From positions 1,601,156-1,665,155 of the forward strand of contig FJOG01000007.1 of the NCBI GenBank assembly GCA_900073065.1: a stretch of 64,000 bases of DNA, in the 5' to 3' direction. A model generated the notes under the pieces. It saw only the letters and a list, made by a program, of their open reading frames with translations. It was not told the DNA's origin and searched no databases. This document shows positions 36,257 to 48,094 of this stretch, in pieces. Within the stretch, counting starts at the first letter, position 1; each line of letters starts with the position of its first letter. Both the position numbers and the translations under genes were made by a program. This DNA comes from Phialocephala subalpina. Taxonomy: Eukaryota; Ascomycota; Leotiomycetes; Helotiales; Mollisiaceae.

Positions 36257-37181
36257 CTAGTATTTCTTGCCAGCACGGAGAACATCACCAAACTCCTCCA
36301 AAGGACTTCTGATGAGCTTGGTCTCCTTCCACAGGTTGGGGGTCAAGTATCCGTATGTGTTGCCGACAGCGACGAAGGTAGCCTTGAGGGTGTTCTCGAG
36401 GGTCTTGGTGGAGCCGGAAGAGGAGGTGTAGATGTCGTCGACACCGGCAAGTTGGAGAAGACGCTTGACGGCTGGGGAGGCAACGAGACCGGTACCACGG
36501 GGAGCTGGGATGAGCTGCGAAAATGTCAGAAAGCTGCAACTTGCACCAGGAATTTGGGAATACTTACACGAACAGAGACGGAACCGCACTTGCCGCTCTC
36601 CTTGGTTGGCAGAGAGTGAGGAAGACCCAAGTTGGTACCCCAGTAACCTCTGCGGATTGGCAGAACGCTCAACTTCGCGATGATGATGGCAGCACGGATA
36701 GCAGTTGCGACTTCCTTCGATGTCTTGATACCGAGACCAACATGTCCCTCCGAATCACCGATAACGACGATAGCCTTGAATCGAGTACGTTGACCGGCAC
36801 GAGTTTGCTTCTGGACAGGCTTGATCTGCAATCACAAGAAATCAGCTTCGCACATTCTCCAAATCTGCCATTGTGCGCGCGCAAGCAATAATATCGTACC
36901 TTCATAACCTCATCTTTCAGCTTAGGCAAGAAGAAGTCCACAATCTGATACTCCTTAATAGGCAGAGAATGCAGATAAATCTCCTCCATACTCTTGATCT
37001 TCCCATCCTTCACAAGACGACCAAGCTTGGTAACAGGCTGCCACTCCTTCTCCTCGTTCTTGTTCGCTCCGCGACGAGGTCCACGTCTTCCACGTCCACG
37101 TCCGCGATCTCCTCCACGGTCGCCTCGCGATCCGAATCCTCCTCCGCGAGCAGCTGCTCCGCCTCTGGGTGCGTCAGCCAT
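36257..37181 (-). CDS. rps2: 40S ribosomal protein S2 (uS5), 265 aa
   Basis: Exons: 37181-36900, 36825-36568, 36514-36257. The N-terminal RG-rich tail ([16 protein letters not shown]) is typical of eukaryotic S2 and a target of arginine methylation. The S5 N-terminal double-stranded RNA-binding-like fold follows ([18 protein letters not shown]), then the S5 C-terminal domain ([19 protein letters not shown]). It is part of the small ribosomal subunit near the mRNA entry site. Length and introns look normal, and no lesions are present. Confidence 0.96.
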
Positions 37182-37957
37182 GATTACGAGAATTGATCGA
37201 GGGAGTGATGGTCAATTCGTGGTGTTGGCGTGTGGGGACGTTGTCGAGAGAAATTTCGAGGGTCGAAAAATTGATGATTTTCGGATTGTGCGATAGACAA
37301 TTTAGCGAGTGTAGCCTTATGCCCGGAAGCCCGAGAATCAAGGCCAGAATGGAGGGGCATAATGATCACGTGTATATCTCATAATTTCGACTTTTTTGAA
37401 AAACAACTTTGTTGTTGGGAATGTAGAATGTTAAGACGCTCGGAATTGATTGTAATTGTTTCAAGATCTCTGAAACTTTACATTTCATCGTTGTCCATAC
37501 TTTTACAAACTCAACGCCACCTGAAATTGACGCCCTCGAACCTAATGTCCCACCCTTCTCCGTACACGGAGGCGTCATAAATACATAGTGGGGTATATGT
37601 GCTGTGTTCCAACTCCCCAATACTCCTCTTCCACCTATTTCACACCTTCATCGACTAAAACAAATTTCTCCATAAGCAAATGCAACAATGAGACCCGTCA
37701 GAAAGACCATCCACGCCAAGACGGAGCAATCATAACCACATTATTACATTACTCACACCAACCAACACCTATGGATGTATGTGCTCTCCCTCGGTATATG
37801 AACCAGCATGAAGCCACTCGAGAGGCCCTCATCTTCGCCATGCCATATCCTTTTGAAGCCCCAACATGCAACATTTCCCATGTCCCTCCTTGAACTCCAA
37901 TCACTCCAATCGCTCTCAATGTAATGTTATGCTGTGCCCAAGTCCCTCCCGTCTTCG
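37182..37957. other. Intergenic
   Basis: Holds the S2 promoter and the 3' end of the Zn2Cys6 gene. No gene supported. Confidence 0.4.
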
Positions 37958-39716
37958 TCACCAAGAAAATGTCGTCTCCCTATAAGTATGATTCCCACTA
38001 TCATTCGTCATCGCACTCGTCAATTGAACCGCCAACCACCTCTCCTCAGAACTCAAATGCATGTAACTAATCGTATATCGTCTCGCTTCCGGAATCGGTT
38101 CAGCATCGTCCTGGATCCCATCTCCCTCGATACTCGATAGCCAAGCACAAAGTCTCGCAACAGTAATGGTATCATAACAAAGACCTTCTCTTCGAGCTTT
38201 CGACCAAAGGAGTGTTATGGCTTGTCTTCGTATTCGTCGATCCCGGCACTTCGTGGCTGTGACCATGAGAGGGAGGATGGTGCCCATATCGAGTGTGAAG
38301 CGGGAGGAGTTACTTGGATCTTCGGAGCTTTGGATTAGTTGTTGAGCTTTGGTTACGATCTCAGCGAAGAGTTCGTTGTATTCGTCGTACAGCAGTTCGT
38401 TGTGTTCTATGCTAGAGGCGAGAAGGACGGTGGCGACGTTGAAGTATATGCTGAGCATGTCGGAGGAATTGGCCATGATATCTCCTGCGCGCACTTCTTG
38501 GGCGAAAATGACTTGGAAGGATGTCCGCCATTGGTCGAGTTGGGTGGAGTAGTGGTTGTGTTGGTGGAGCCAGAAGGGTGTGGTAAGTTTTTCTGGATGT
38601 TGGTATGAGTAAGCGACTGATTTTCGATAGAATTGTCCTATTCCCTGCATCAGGAAGTCGAAGGACTCTCGTGCTTCCTGTACGCTGTCGAATGACTCCG
38701 CGACGACCACATCCTCCCAGTCCGATTCCGGCATTGGGAATGGTGGAGGTACGAATAATCCTTGGACATCAAGTCGAGCAAACATCCGTCCCAGATCATC
38801 GACCAGTCCATCTTGAATTTCTGAGAGCGAGTCCTGCGATAATCTCGAGCTTTGTCCCCGCCGCGCTGTTCTCCAGTCGGCAAGAAGTCTTGACCCACCC
38901 CGGAGATGTGTCAACGCTCCTTCATAACATCCTTGGAGGGCCTCGAAGCTCATGTATAGCACGCAGCAGGTGAGAGATGTCCTCAAGTGACGACGTCCAT
39001 CGGAAAGAATCGCTCGCAAGGCGGCGATTGATCTGCTGTATAACCTCAAAGAGAACTTGTGGTGTTCGTCTAGATGCTGGTGATCAATCTGTGGAAAGCC
39101 AGAAAGAGACAGTCGTGTCGGAAAAGAAGTGACCTCGAGGGACTTTGCAAGTGCTCCTATGGCGATCGTAACATATCGTATTGGAGCATCTGTGTGGCAG
39201 AGTTGAAGGACCTTTTCAGTCCAGAACGCGGGATCAAAAGACCCACATATTTCCGCTACAGTCTTATCACAGAACCGTTGGAAGTACCGTCGTTCATCTG
39301 GGGTTCCTGGAATTGCGACAGATGGTGCATACTGCATTACAGACATCGGTCGTGGATGTATCGGTACGGGTGCGACATTTTTGGATGAATCGTCAAGCGC
39401 TTCAGGTGCGTATCCTCCACACTCCCGACCGAGATTCTGGCACCGAATGCAGCCCGGTTTGGTCTCATCGCATTTTACACGACGTTGTCTGTTTATGATT
39501 AGCTGAAACAAACACAGAAAGTTAATTGAAAGAGCGTTCAACGTGTGGATGAGAAATGAAGGCCACCAACTTGCAAGTCTGACATCCGGTCTTCGACCTC
39601 GGCCCACTCTTTCGGAGACCCTGACTCCTCGACGACTGCTCGGGCGAGGCCTGATCTGGGGCTGCAAATTGGTTGAAGAACTTATAAACGTTGGGATACG
39701 GATGCCTCAACGCCAT
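37958..39716 (-). CDS. Zn(II)2Cys6 fungal transcription factor, 558 aa
   Basis: Exons 39716-39571 and 39488-37958. The intron splits the DNA-binding domain. The spliced cluster is perfect: C45-x2-C48-x6-C55-x6-C62-x2-C65-x6-C72, in TGCQTCKQRRVKCDETKPG then CIRCQNLGREC. There is no obvious coiled coil after it. The rest is helical and fits the fungal TF middle homology type found in many C6 factors (RSIAALRAIL, CCVLYMSFEALQGCYEGAL, HLRGGSRLLADW). The target is unknown; the nearest genes do not form a metabolic cluster. About 3.1 kb upstream are free of genes. Confidence 0.9.
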
Positions 39717-42700
39717 CGTTCTTGTCGTTGAGCAAATATAGGTTCTGCATCAGAGTCGATGCGTGTCGAGCGAGAGAGATTGAACGTGCCGCTTCGGGAT
39801 GACTGATGAAGGTGTCGGATGTTTGGCATCAGAGAACAGCTTCGGACGACTCAGAAGGCCCGGTTGCGTATTATTTGGCTGGCCCCGTGTCCTCACAGTA
39901 TGGATCCCTTCCGTACGCCGCTGTCGAGCATCTCCTTTAGGTATTGCCCATGATGATGGAATGTTCAACCTTGGAAAGGAACAGACGCGGCCTCGATGAA
40001 TTGCGCTTCGTTGCTTTATGGGTAATCTATACGGTGTGATAGTGCGCATGGGACCAATCTGGCTAAATTAAAAGCCCAGTGATGTGAATCTAGATGGTTA
40101 CCAGCAAATAGACTCGTACATAATGTGACGCTTCCGGAACCCACCTGGCATGTTGGGTGGACGATTCCCCTCTCCCCCAGACAATCCAGAGTGGTTACCA
40201 AATATGGATAATATGCCAGGGATGAGAGGAAGATGAGAGCCAGTCGCAGAGCAGGAATAGATGAAGTGAGGCCAGGATTCCTCACGTGAGGGCGAGTTGG
40301 AGCTGGGCCAGCTGGGGGACCCAAGCCAAAGAGTGGCAGACCCTTTGCGGGAGCATGAAAGTGCAGCAAAGTGTGCCATTCTGGCCTGGTGCTAGGCTCT
40401 CCTCAGCGAGTGCAAGCCACAGTGCAGGCAAGTACAGGTAAGGGCAGGCCAACCTTGGCGCTCCCTCAACGATTTCCCACGAGTCCACCAGTACGAGCCG
40501 TTTGACAGCTGAGGATATTCTAGGGGCCCTGTTCATGCCACGCACACGTAACAAGCGAGGCCGTGATAATATCTTTCATTGGCAGAGACACGATGGAGGG
40601 GCCTCTTATACCTGTCTAGTGCATAATGGATCACGCTGGTGTGCTGCTGTCGGAGATCCATACCGAAATCCCGGAAGATTCTGTTCCATCATTCGCATCG
40701 TTCGATGTTCGTGTTGAAGGTGGCAGGTGTGGCTTGAGTGCGCACAAACAAGATTCCATGGCGAGGAAAAAATCAAGAATGTAACTGGATATGCGTCCTT
40801 GGCACCGCCCTGAGAACCGGATGAATGGATGATGCGGTGCGGTAGAATCATGCACGATGCTGAATGGTGTTGAAGATGGTGGATGGTTGTGTCTGTGATG
40901 CGTGCTGCGGTGAAGGTCTCCAGCTGCTGTTGTAGTAAGGTTGCAGAAGGTTGGCGGCCGTGGCGGGACAGTTGAAGTGTGTTTGGTGGGTCTTCGGCAG
41001 TGCCCATCCTTCTGTGGGGGCCCTTTTCTGCAGCTCGTCAAGCACCCTGAGCTGAGCCAACGAATCTTTCTTTTCTTTTTGTTCCTGCGTATATCGACAA
41101 CAAAATATCTTCAAAGTCGTAGCCGTACCTTCAGCCTTACCCGTATCGTTGTTTCTCCATGGCCGTTTTCTTATCAGCTGTCACGCATACTCTTTCCTTC
41201 TCTGGCACCTCCTGGTACCTGCAAATTTTCATGGTCTTGGCACACCTCCTGGATGGAAAGATGTCCCGTATAGACAGGAACATCAACATCTCCCAGTCCA
41301 CCATTCAGACCTCAAGTGGTGGAAATTCAGGAAGCCTTCTCATGATCCACTCACTGCAGTGCAGAGAATGGTGACGGCTTGCATGAACGAAGGTTTCAGA
41401 ACTTCTGTGCCTCATCCAGTGGAGAAGTTCTCGTAAGACAAAGCTTTTGGCCAAGCATGCATTCAACGATCATGAACGCCCAGGAGTGGCAGAGAGTTCC
41501 AGAAGACCTTGATCCTTCAATAATGAACATCTGTTATACATCCTGTTCTTGTTCTTTCCCCGGTTCTCCTGTCGCATGCTCTTCCCCCATTCTTAGCATC
41601 ACTGCAAGTACGCTGCAACTGTTAGATGCGGAGTGCATGCAAATTACCCCCATCGCCAAAAGCGTGTGCTCCCCCTCAATTGAGGGGAAATCAAATCAGC
41701 CATTCCCCATTCCTTCGAGAATTCTTCTCTAATCCTAGTTCCTGCTTCCCTGTTGGTGATCCGGGACCCACTTGCCATGAGGTCAAATTCATGCATTCGG
41801 CAACTGCAACTTTACTCGCGAAATGCTTTCTTTCTGACACACTGGGTCCCGAAGCCAATTACCGCAGATACCAGAGATTTGGTTGTAATTTTACTGTTTG
41901 CCTGCTTCGGTTCTTCGTTCTCTTCCGGCCTGCTGCAAGCGATGCTAAGCCCTAATGTGTGCCGCTCGGCTTGTGTGTTGACCCCTTCCGAGCTTATGGC
42001 TGCAGCCCGCAGCCCTGGTTTTATTGTTTTACCACTCGGTGTTAGGCCCTTCTAGAAGCGAGATCCTGATTCTAGCAATATTATAGGACAATCCGACAAC
42101 TAGAGCACACTTGTTCCTCTCTATGTACTGGCCCGCGCAGCATGACTGCCGCAGACTGCGCGGGGATTTGCGAATGCGAAGTACATCACAAAATCTTCAA
42201 CGAGGTTGAGAAATTGATGCTTGTGGGTCTTTGTGTATGTCTTTATGGAAGAAAATCGTAAAGATAGCAATTGACTCAAGATCCAAAGCTCGATTCGAAG
42301 ACAACCGCAAAATTCTCGCTGCGCAAAAAGGAAAAGTTCATCACGGCCTCTATTGTTAGCAAACCTTCGATATTTCTATGGCACTGTCTCTTACCAAAAC
42401 AAAGCAAGTTGCTATTCATTCCTAGTTTTCAATCACTCAAGATCTGCAGGAAGAAATTATCGCTGTTGCTATTAGCAATGTCCACCATGTTGTCAAGAAA
42501 TCCTGCGTACCTTTTTCGGAAATTAATGTTTTGTCTCTCAATTCTGAATGTTCGGATGCAGAATCATGACTCATCTGTTAGCAATGTCTAGATCGATCCC
42601 GAAGAAGGAGTCCTTACAATGCAAAAATCCTAGCACTTCTTTTGGTGTCCCAGAACCCAAACCGCTTATGCTGCAATCAACCTTCCAACACCCGCCCCAC

Positions 42701-42812
42701 CACCACCAAATCCATCCTTCTTCAGCCCAGGAAACACAACTTCATCCTCACTATCCTCCTCCCCCTCACCCTCTCCTCCTTCCTAACCACCGCCCATTTT
42801 CTTCCTCCTCCT
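39717..42812. other. 3.1-kb gene-free stretch
   Basis: Upstream of the Zn2Cys6 gene and downstream of the first cysteine-rich gene. Open frames up to about 135 codons overlap on both strands at 40.6-41.0 kb and show no family features. I cannot support a gene or a repeat. Confidence 0.35.
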
Positions 42813-43104
42813 CTACCCCTTACCCTCCTTCTCATTCCTCACATGATACTTCCCATGAGTCCACCCATCAGAAGACACCGTACCTTGACACTGCTCTAGA
42901 CTCAAGCCGCGTTCAGCGTAAGGGATACAAGCAGTTGTGGCTGAACCTCCTTTGCATGGATTTTGTCCCTTGGGACCACCTCGACGTCCGGTTTGGCAGG
43001 GGTCGCAGATGGGTTTGGTTGTTCTCATGTAGTTGTCTCCACCAGGCATCGTATGCAACAGTGGCCCTTGATCTACGGGTTGTTTGCTGATTAGGGTCTG
43101 CCAT
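42813..43104 (-). CDS. Short cysteine-rich protein A, about 83 aa
   Basis: ATG 43104 has good context, with a TATATAAT box about 85 bp upstream. The proposed exons are 43104-43077 and 43036-42813; they keep frame, but the 40-nt intron (GTAGAT..GGAG) is short, so the join is tentative. The protein has IC-x2-C (ICDPCQTG), then NPCKGG, TACIPY and a closing GLSLEQCQG. This is the same order as in the cysteine-rich proteins at 43.6, 44.6, 47.0 and 51.5 kb: a C-x2-C pair, a [AN]PC and a final [DEQR]C[QR]. There is no signal peptide, so a metal-binding intracellular role is possible. The family is not one I can name. Confidence 0.5.
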
Positions 43105-43183
43105 TGTCAAGTCTTGATGGCAACTTGTTGTAGTGTTATGATCTGCGAAACTTTTTTTGTGTTCGCAAGAAGAGCTTAAGGGA

Positions 43184-43192
43184 ATTATATAG
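43184..43192 (-). promoter_or_regulatory. TATA box of the cysteine-rich gene A
   Basis: The minus strand reads CTATATAATTCC about 85 bp before ATG 43104, a good TATA element at a normal distance. Confidence 0.4.
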
Positions 43193-43647
43193 TACGAGAG
43201 GGAGGCGCGCAAACGTGGTCCAAGCGTTCATGCGCATCGCGTCCCGTTCGCTTGTCGTCCCATCTTCTGCGAAACGGCAACCAACTTACTCAGGGGGCTT
43301 AGCGTATCATGTGACATTGGGTTTACGGTAAACAAAGATAAGTGTGTTTGGGCATCCATATATCTGCAGATGCTCCCGAAGCACTAAGAAGAAAAAGGAT
43401 TTCCCATTCTCCGGCTACCTCTTCAAACTCCAAACTCAACGTCATTTATGTCCTGATTTCCAAACTTTTCTGATGTCCAAGTCCTTCGATGCCCAGATCC
43501 TCCCAACGTTCAGTTGCAATAGTAGAACAACTCATCTAGTAGGACCTAGAAGAGCTCCTGACCACCACCAATACCACGGTTCCTCCCCATTCCACCCTTC
43601 TTCCCAGCAGGACCGCAATTGTCTCCGCTCCGCTCCTCGTTCTTCGG

Positions 43648-44184
43648 TTACTGCTTGTTGACATCGATGTCATTGCGGCGGCACTCATCGGCATTGAATC
43701 CACGATGCCAACACATGTAGCAGGGAGCGCCGCCATGGCAGTAACTATCTCCTTGCCTATACAATTCGCAATGCTTGCACATAACTGCATTCTGGGTGTC
43801 TAGAGCACCATTCCGGAAAGCGATCCAGGCGGCATTCGTAGCGCAATCGGGTGGAAGTCCGCTCTCGCCTTCCTTCGAGTTTGGGGCCGGTTCTGGTGCT
43901 GGAGCACCCAAACCAGGTTCAGGCCCAAAACCAAGAGCGAGTCCTATGGCTGTAGCTTTGCAAGTTGTCAGCACGTATTCCGTCTCTCTGTATGACCCTA
44001 GCACCACTCAATAATCGACAAAATTGCTTCCACTTACTTCGATTGCCTCTTCCTGATCTGTTCGCTTGTGGAGATGCTTCATCTATGGTTTCAAAACCGT
44101 CAGCAAACAACATACGGCACTCCTTGGCTTGGGGGGCCAATTACCGTCATCAGACAATGTCGGCATTGGCGGCAGTGGGACCAT
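43648..44184 (-). CDS. Short cysteine-rich protein B, 130 aa
   Basis: Exons: 44184-44145, 44082-44038, 43955-43648; total 393 nt. The first exon encodes MVPLPPMPTLSDD. A Gly/Pro-rich linker (LGFGPEPGLGAPAPEPAP) leads to a C-terminal cysteine domain: CKHCELYRQGDSYC, GGAPCYMCWHRGFNADECRR. The pattern PC-x2-C-x3-RGF-x3-EC resembles the second half of fungal zinc clusters, without the basic DNA-contact residues. It looks most like gene D at 51.5 kb (APCDYCVGKGYGPDEC). No signal peptide. Function unknown; zinc binding is inference from spacing. Confidence 0.65.
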
Positions 44185-44639
44185 GAAACATATTCACGGT
44201 TTCAATGCCGCTTGCCGTGCAACCGAACAAGCAAGATTGCTCCTCCTTGTGCCCTTATAGCAAACTTTCGCTCAACTGTATGGTTTGAAGGCATTTCGCT
44301 CTCAGATATTTGACCTCGCAAACGGCACTGCGCCGTGTCGGGAGCCCGCATCACAAGGAAATGTTCCAACCTCAGACATGAATCACACGATCAATCTAGA
44401 TACATTAGAAGAAACAAATTTATGTCCTGCTTTCAGTTTCTCGAAGGGCAGAAGTTGAAACTCGACCAGCAGCGCAACGTAATCAAACTCACAAGTCCCA
44501 AATGTCTCATCATCCGCCAGCACGTATTCCCAACGGCCTTTCCGAGATCTGCACACCAAATACTCTCGATATGCCTCTCTTCATCTCAAAACCAGCATCA
44601 AGCATCCCTTCCTTCATATTCAGATCGGGTTCGTGCGTC

Positions 44640-45177
44640 TTATGAAAACCTTTCAATAGCATAAATAATCCCCACACTCGGCGTGACTTTCCAATATGCC
44701 TCAGTACCTGCCTCGTTGCGAAACAGCATACCAGGCTGAGGAACACCGAAGTTGCGACTCTGACCGTGTGTTTGTGCATATGGTGAATTATACTTCACCG
44801 GCGCTGTCTGAAGACCCTTGGTTGCAAACGTTATAAGCATTTTGCCACTTCCGCCCCCGCCTCCACCGCCACCTCCACTTCCCCCATTCCCTTTCAATTG
44901 TTGGGTCCAAAACATGTATTCAGAAGGCTGCTTAGATTGGCACAATACGGCTGAGTGTTTGAGCTCGTGAACAGGATCGCAAGGTGCTGCACCAGAGAAA
45001 ATACAGAGTGAATTGTTTGAGATGCAAATATTGCAGGGCTATTCGATCTTTCCTCTAAGGTAGAAGGGGATCAGAGCGGACGGTGGTGGATCTCTTCGAG
45101 GAGGTGGATTCGAAGTGGATTCGTGGTCTTGCTCGGAGGTCTAGGATAAATTTGGCGATTCGCTCTCTTTCTAGCAT
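44640..45177 (-). CDS. Short cysteine-rich protein C, 164 aa
   Basis: Exons 45177-45082 and 45038-44640, 495 nt in frame. The 43-nt intron has a weak GTCCGC donor but is the only join that keeps both halves open. Cysteines come right after the intron: PCNICISNNSLCIF, then APCDP and VLCQSKQ. A run of Gly (GGSGGGGGGGGGSG) separates this from a C-terminal part (GIIYAIERFS) with no known motif. The glycine run marks a flexible linker. It belongs by cysteine order to the group with genes A and B. Function unknown. Confidence 0.55.
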
Positions 45178-45563
45178 TCATTTTGTAGATTTAGGTTGCT
45201 GGCTGGGTTTCAGCAGGTGCTCAGAACGTGGTGGCTAATATAGCATTTAAGAAGAAGGCATACATTCAGTCAATCAGGATGTAGCACCTAACAAAGCCCT
45301 CCTCACCTCACACCAATTGCCTGTTTCCAGTCACGCCCAGGGTTAAAGAAGGATCCTTCGTGTCTTGCAGATGTTAGAATTCTTTGAAGTAAATCCTTAG
45401 CTCTAGTGAGAATGGACTTTGAGTAATTCTAGCGTTATTTAATCCGATTTGGACATCCCTGAAGCTGTGAGAAAAAGACTTCGTTTGTTCTAAGGCTCGC
45501 TTATGCATGGAAAAGGGGGCTTCAGGGGCAATGCTAATCATGTGATTGTCCCAGAGGGCGAGG

Positions 45564-46063
45564 TGCTCTATGGCCCCATTGAAGATTTTACGGACCGTGT
45601 AATAATCATATGCAATCATCACGAGGTGTGTCAAGGTCAAAATGAACTTCATCGCTCTAGCTGACCGTACATGTGCCCCTCCTCTCGAAAATCTCCTCTT
45701 CCGTGATCACTAGCTCATCCCAAAATTCTGGATGAAACCAACCACCTTCGAATCACCTTAACACAGCATGTCCAGACGTCACATTGATAACTTTCCCTTA
45801 CAAAACCCCTCCCTGCTCTATGGCCCCATTGAAGATTTTACGGACCGTGTAATAATCATATGCAATCATCACGAGGTGTGTCAAGGTCAAAATGAACTTC
45901 ATCGCTCTAGCTGACCGTACATGTGCCCCTCCTCTCGAAAATCTCCTCTTCCGTGATCACTAGCTCATCCCAAAATTCTGGATGAAACCAACCACCTTCG
46001 AATCACCTTAACACAGCATGTCCAGACGTCACATTGATAACTTTCCCTTACAAAACCCCTCCC
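45564..46063. repeat. Perfect 250-bp tandem duplication
   Basis: Bases 45564-45813 and 45814-46063 match with no difference that I can find by reading both. The second copy starts the base after the first ends. The unit contains the 3' end of the minus-strand frame at 45965-46342 and part of its downstream flank. An exact copy with no decay means a very recent event or an assembly error. Confidence 0.95.
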
Positions 46064-46342
46064 TTCAAACTTCGAGAACGGGTGGCCTCTGGATTGATTG
46101 GGGGCTGAACTCGCAGAGTAGGAATGGTATGATTGAGTCAAATGAGTGAAGGAAGCTTCCTCTATTTTGTCGGGAAGTGCTCTGTGGATGGCATGGTGTG
46201 TAGTTTGCGTGGTCGACTTTGAGATGGAGACGTGCTCGGCTCGTTGGGAATAAGTGTGGACTTGAGCTTTTTCAGCTTGCTGGGAGCTCGACCGACGGTT
46301 CTCCAAGTCTGAGCGAAACATGGCTGAACGGAAGTTACTCAT
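45965..46342 (-). CDS. Hypothetical protein, about 125 aa
   Basis: Opens at ATG 46342 (MSNFRSAMFRSDLENRRSS). The composition is Ser, His and Gln-rich with no domain that I recognise. The last 30 codons lie inside the 250-bp duplication. An alternative end uses an intron from about 46057 to a downstream acceptor and reads GGWFHPEFWDELVITEEEIF, which looks more protein-like than the unspliced end (CCVKVIRRWLVSSRILG). I cannot decide between the two. Confidence 0.4.
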   Translation of the reverse strand: MSNFRSAMFRSDLENRRSSSQQAEKAQVHTYSQRAEHVSISKSTTQTTHHAIHRALPDKIEEASFTHLTQSYHSYSASSAPNQSRGHPFSKFEGRGFVRESYQCDVWTCCVKVIRRWLVSSRILG

Positions 46343-46961
46343 ACCGTCATACGCAATGTAGATGAAGGATTTAAACTTGATCGTGGTGGCGACGCAGTGA
46401 CTAGTAAACCCTACCCAAATTTGCGGCTTAAAGAGTCAAAAGAAATAATTCAGGATGAGCTCTTCTACCATTTCAAAGAAAACTTGTGAGAAAGATCAGC
46501 CAATCTGATACAGAGTGAAAAGCCAAATGGACCGATTCATGTATTACTCCAATGTCCGTCTTTATTTTAGTGTCTTCAGACTTCGGAGTTCAGAATGCCC
46601 GAACCTTGCAAGCCACTCGAGAGGATTCCAGCGACCTTGAACGTTCCTTTAGTCGCTGGATTTCATAGATGGGAAAGAAGCACGATGAGATCACAGCAAT
46701 TCAACCCACGACGCATGTTCCGCTGTAAGCAGTAGACTTAGACAGCCAAAGAAAGATAGGGCACTGCACTGAGATTACATGCAAACATCAGATCATAAAG
46801 TAGAGTAAGTAGGACTTTTCAACGAAGAAGAAGATCCAAGAACTCGCTCGATTCCGCAGTAATACTCTTGGTAACCTTTATGAGCACTGCTAAAGGTCAC
46901 GGCTGAAGACGGCTAGTGATCCACAACTAGCCACCATACTAGCTCTCCAACCATCCTTGCT
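46343..46961. other. Intergenic
   Basis: No gene or repeat seen in these 620 bp. Confidence 0.4.
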
Positions 46962-47772
46962 TTAGGAGGCGACTAGTGCATCACGACGAGTCTTCCAGTG
47001 GGCTCTTTCCTTCACTTCCTTCTTTCCAGTCTCATCACCATCACCATCTCCCTCAGCACCTTTAGCATTGGCCCTGTCCTTCTTCTCTCCATTGTCCCCT
47101 ATGCCATCTTCTTTCTTTTCCCCGTCTCCCTTTTCATTGCCATCATTGTCACCACCGTTACCTCCTTTACCAATCTTACGGCCACGGCCTGCGACTTCCT
47201 TCCGACCTTGGCATCTGTCAACACTCTTCCCTTTGTCGAAGTAGGGTCACAAGGGGGCGTATTGTTAGAGTAGGTGTAAGCATCTTTCGCCGCCCTTTCG
47301 CCCTTGCCTGAGTTTCCACAGATATCGCACGGTCAGCGTCCTGGGCGCGGATTTGTATCTGGAGAGTTATCGACTTCAGGAGCTGGCTTCTCTGCAGCTT
47401 TCTGAGTAGCTTTGGCGTCTTTTCGAGCTCTCGGGAAAATTTTCAAGGAAACGAAACCTTTGCCTTTCGTGCCTTTCGCGCCACCATGCTCGGTAGGGGT
47501 GGGCGGGGAGGCAGTCGTGGCGAAATTGGCTCAAGGGCGAGGATAAAAGGTGGGCCATCGAATGGTTCTTGAATTTTTGTGGGGCCAAATCGCCTGGACG
47601 AGAGCATCGATAGAGCATTGGTAATCAAGCCGAGATCGAAGGGACTCGTGAATATAGGACGAAATTTTTGGAGTGGAGGTTGCACCGATTGACTTTGGAA
47701 GACTGGAGTTGAGGCCGAAGCGTTGCGGGATTCTCGAGCAAGAGTGACCCAGGTCATGGTAGGTCCTGCCAT
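46962..47772 (-). pseudogene. Decayed cysteine-rich gene E
   Basis: ATG 47772 opens a Pro/Ser-rich frame (MAGPTMTWVTLARES). The same protein can be followed in a second frame as KGFVSLKIFPRARKDAKAT to NPRPGR, then TGA, then PCDICGNSGKGE and NTPPCDPTS. A third frame carries VDRCQGRKEVAG and a Gly/Asp/Lys-rich tail (DGNEKGDGEKKEDG) to the TAA at 46962. The cysteine order C-x2-C, PPC, RCQ is that of the group with A, B, C and D. The TGA directly before PCDIC and two frame changes that no intron explains indicate decay. A miscalled base or unseen introns could save part of it. Confidence 0.5.
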
Positions 47773-48094
47773 CGTAGCACTGTTGGTAACCAAAGTTCCT
47801 CATGAGTCTAGTTCTTCAGAAGATGTGATCTACTAAATAGATCAATATCGCAAAGGGCATGGCTATGTTGAGAGCTCTCATTCAACATGACATTTCTTTT
47901 TCTATCAAAGACTTCTTTTCATATAAACGATCCAGGAACAGAGCCACAATAACAATCAAACTCTCACGTATCCAAAGCAGACAAAATGCAGCAAAGAGGA
48001 GGGAACTAACAACACAACCCAAAATAACCGACAACAACTCCTGAACGGCCCATGCTCACTTTATAGACGCAGCTGAAATTAAAAGAGAATTTCC

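Noticed and set aside
45374..45652. 92-codon minus-strand frame beginning inside the 250-bp duplicate
   Set aside because: Its start is duplicated in the second unit, where it ends early. No domain; probably 3' flank of the neighbouring frame.
46998..47273. Hydrophobic 91-codon plus-strand frame resembling a membrane protein
   Set aside because: It is antisense to the Gly/Asp/Lys-rich tail of gene E and lacks an ATG start.
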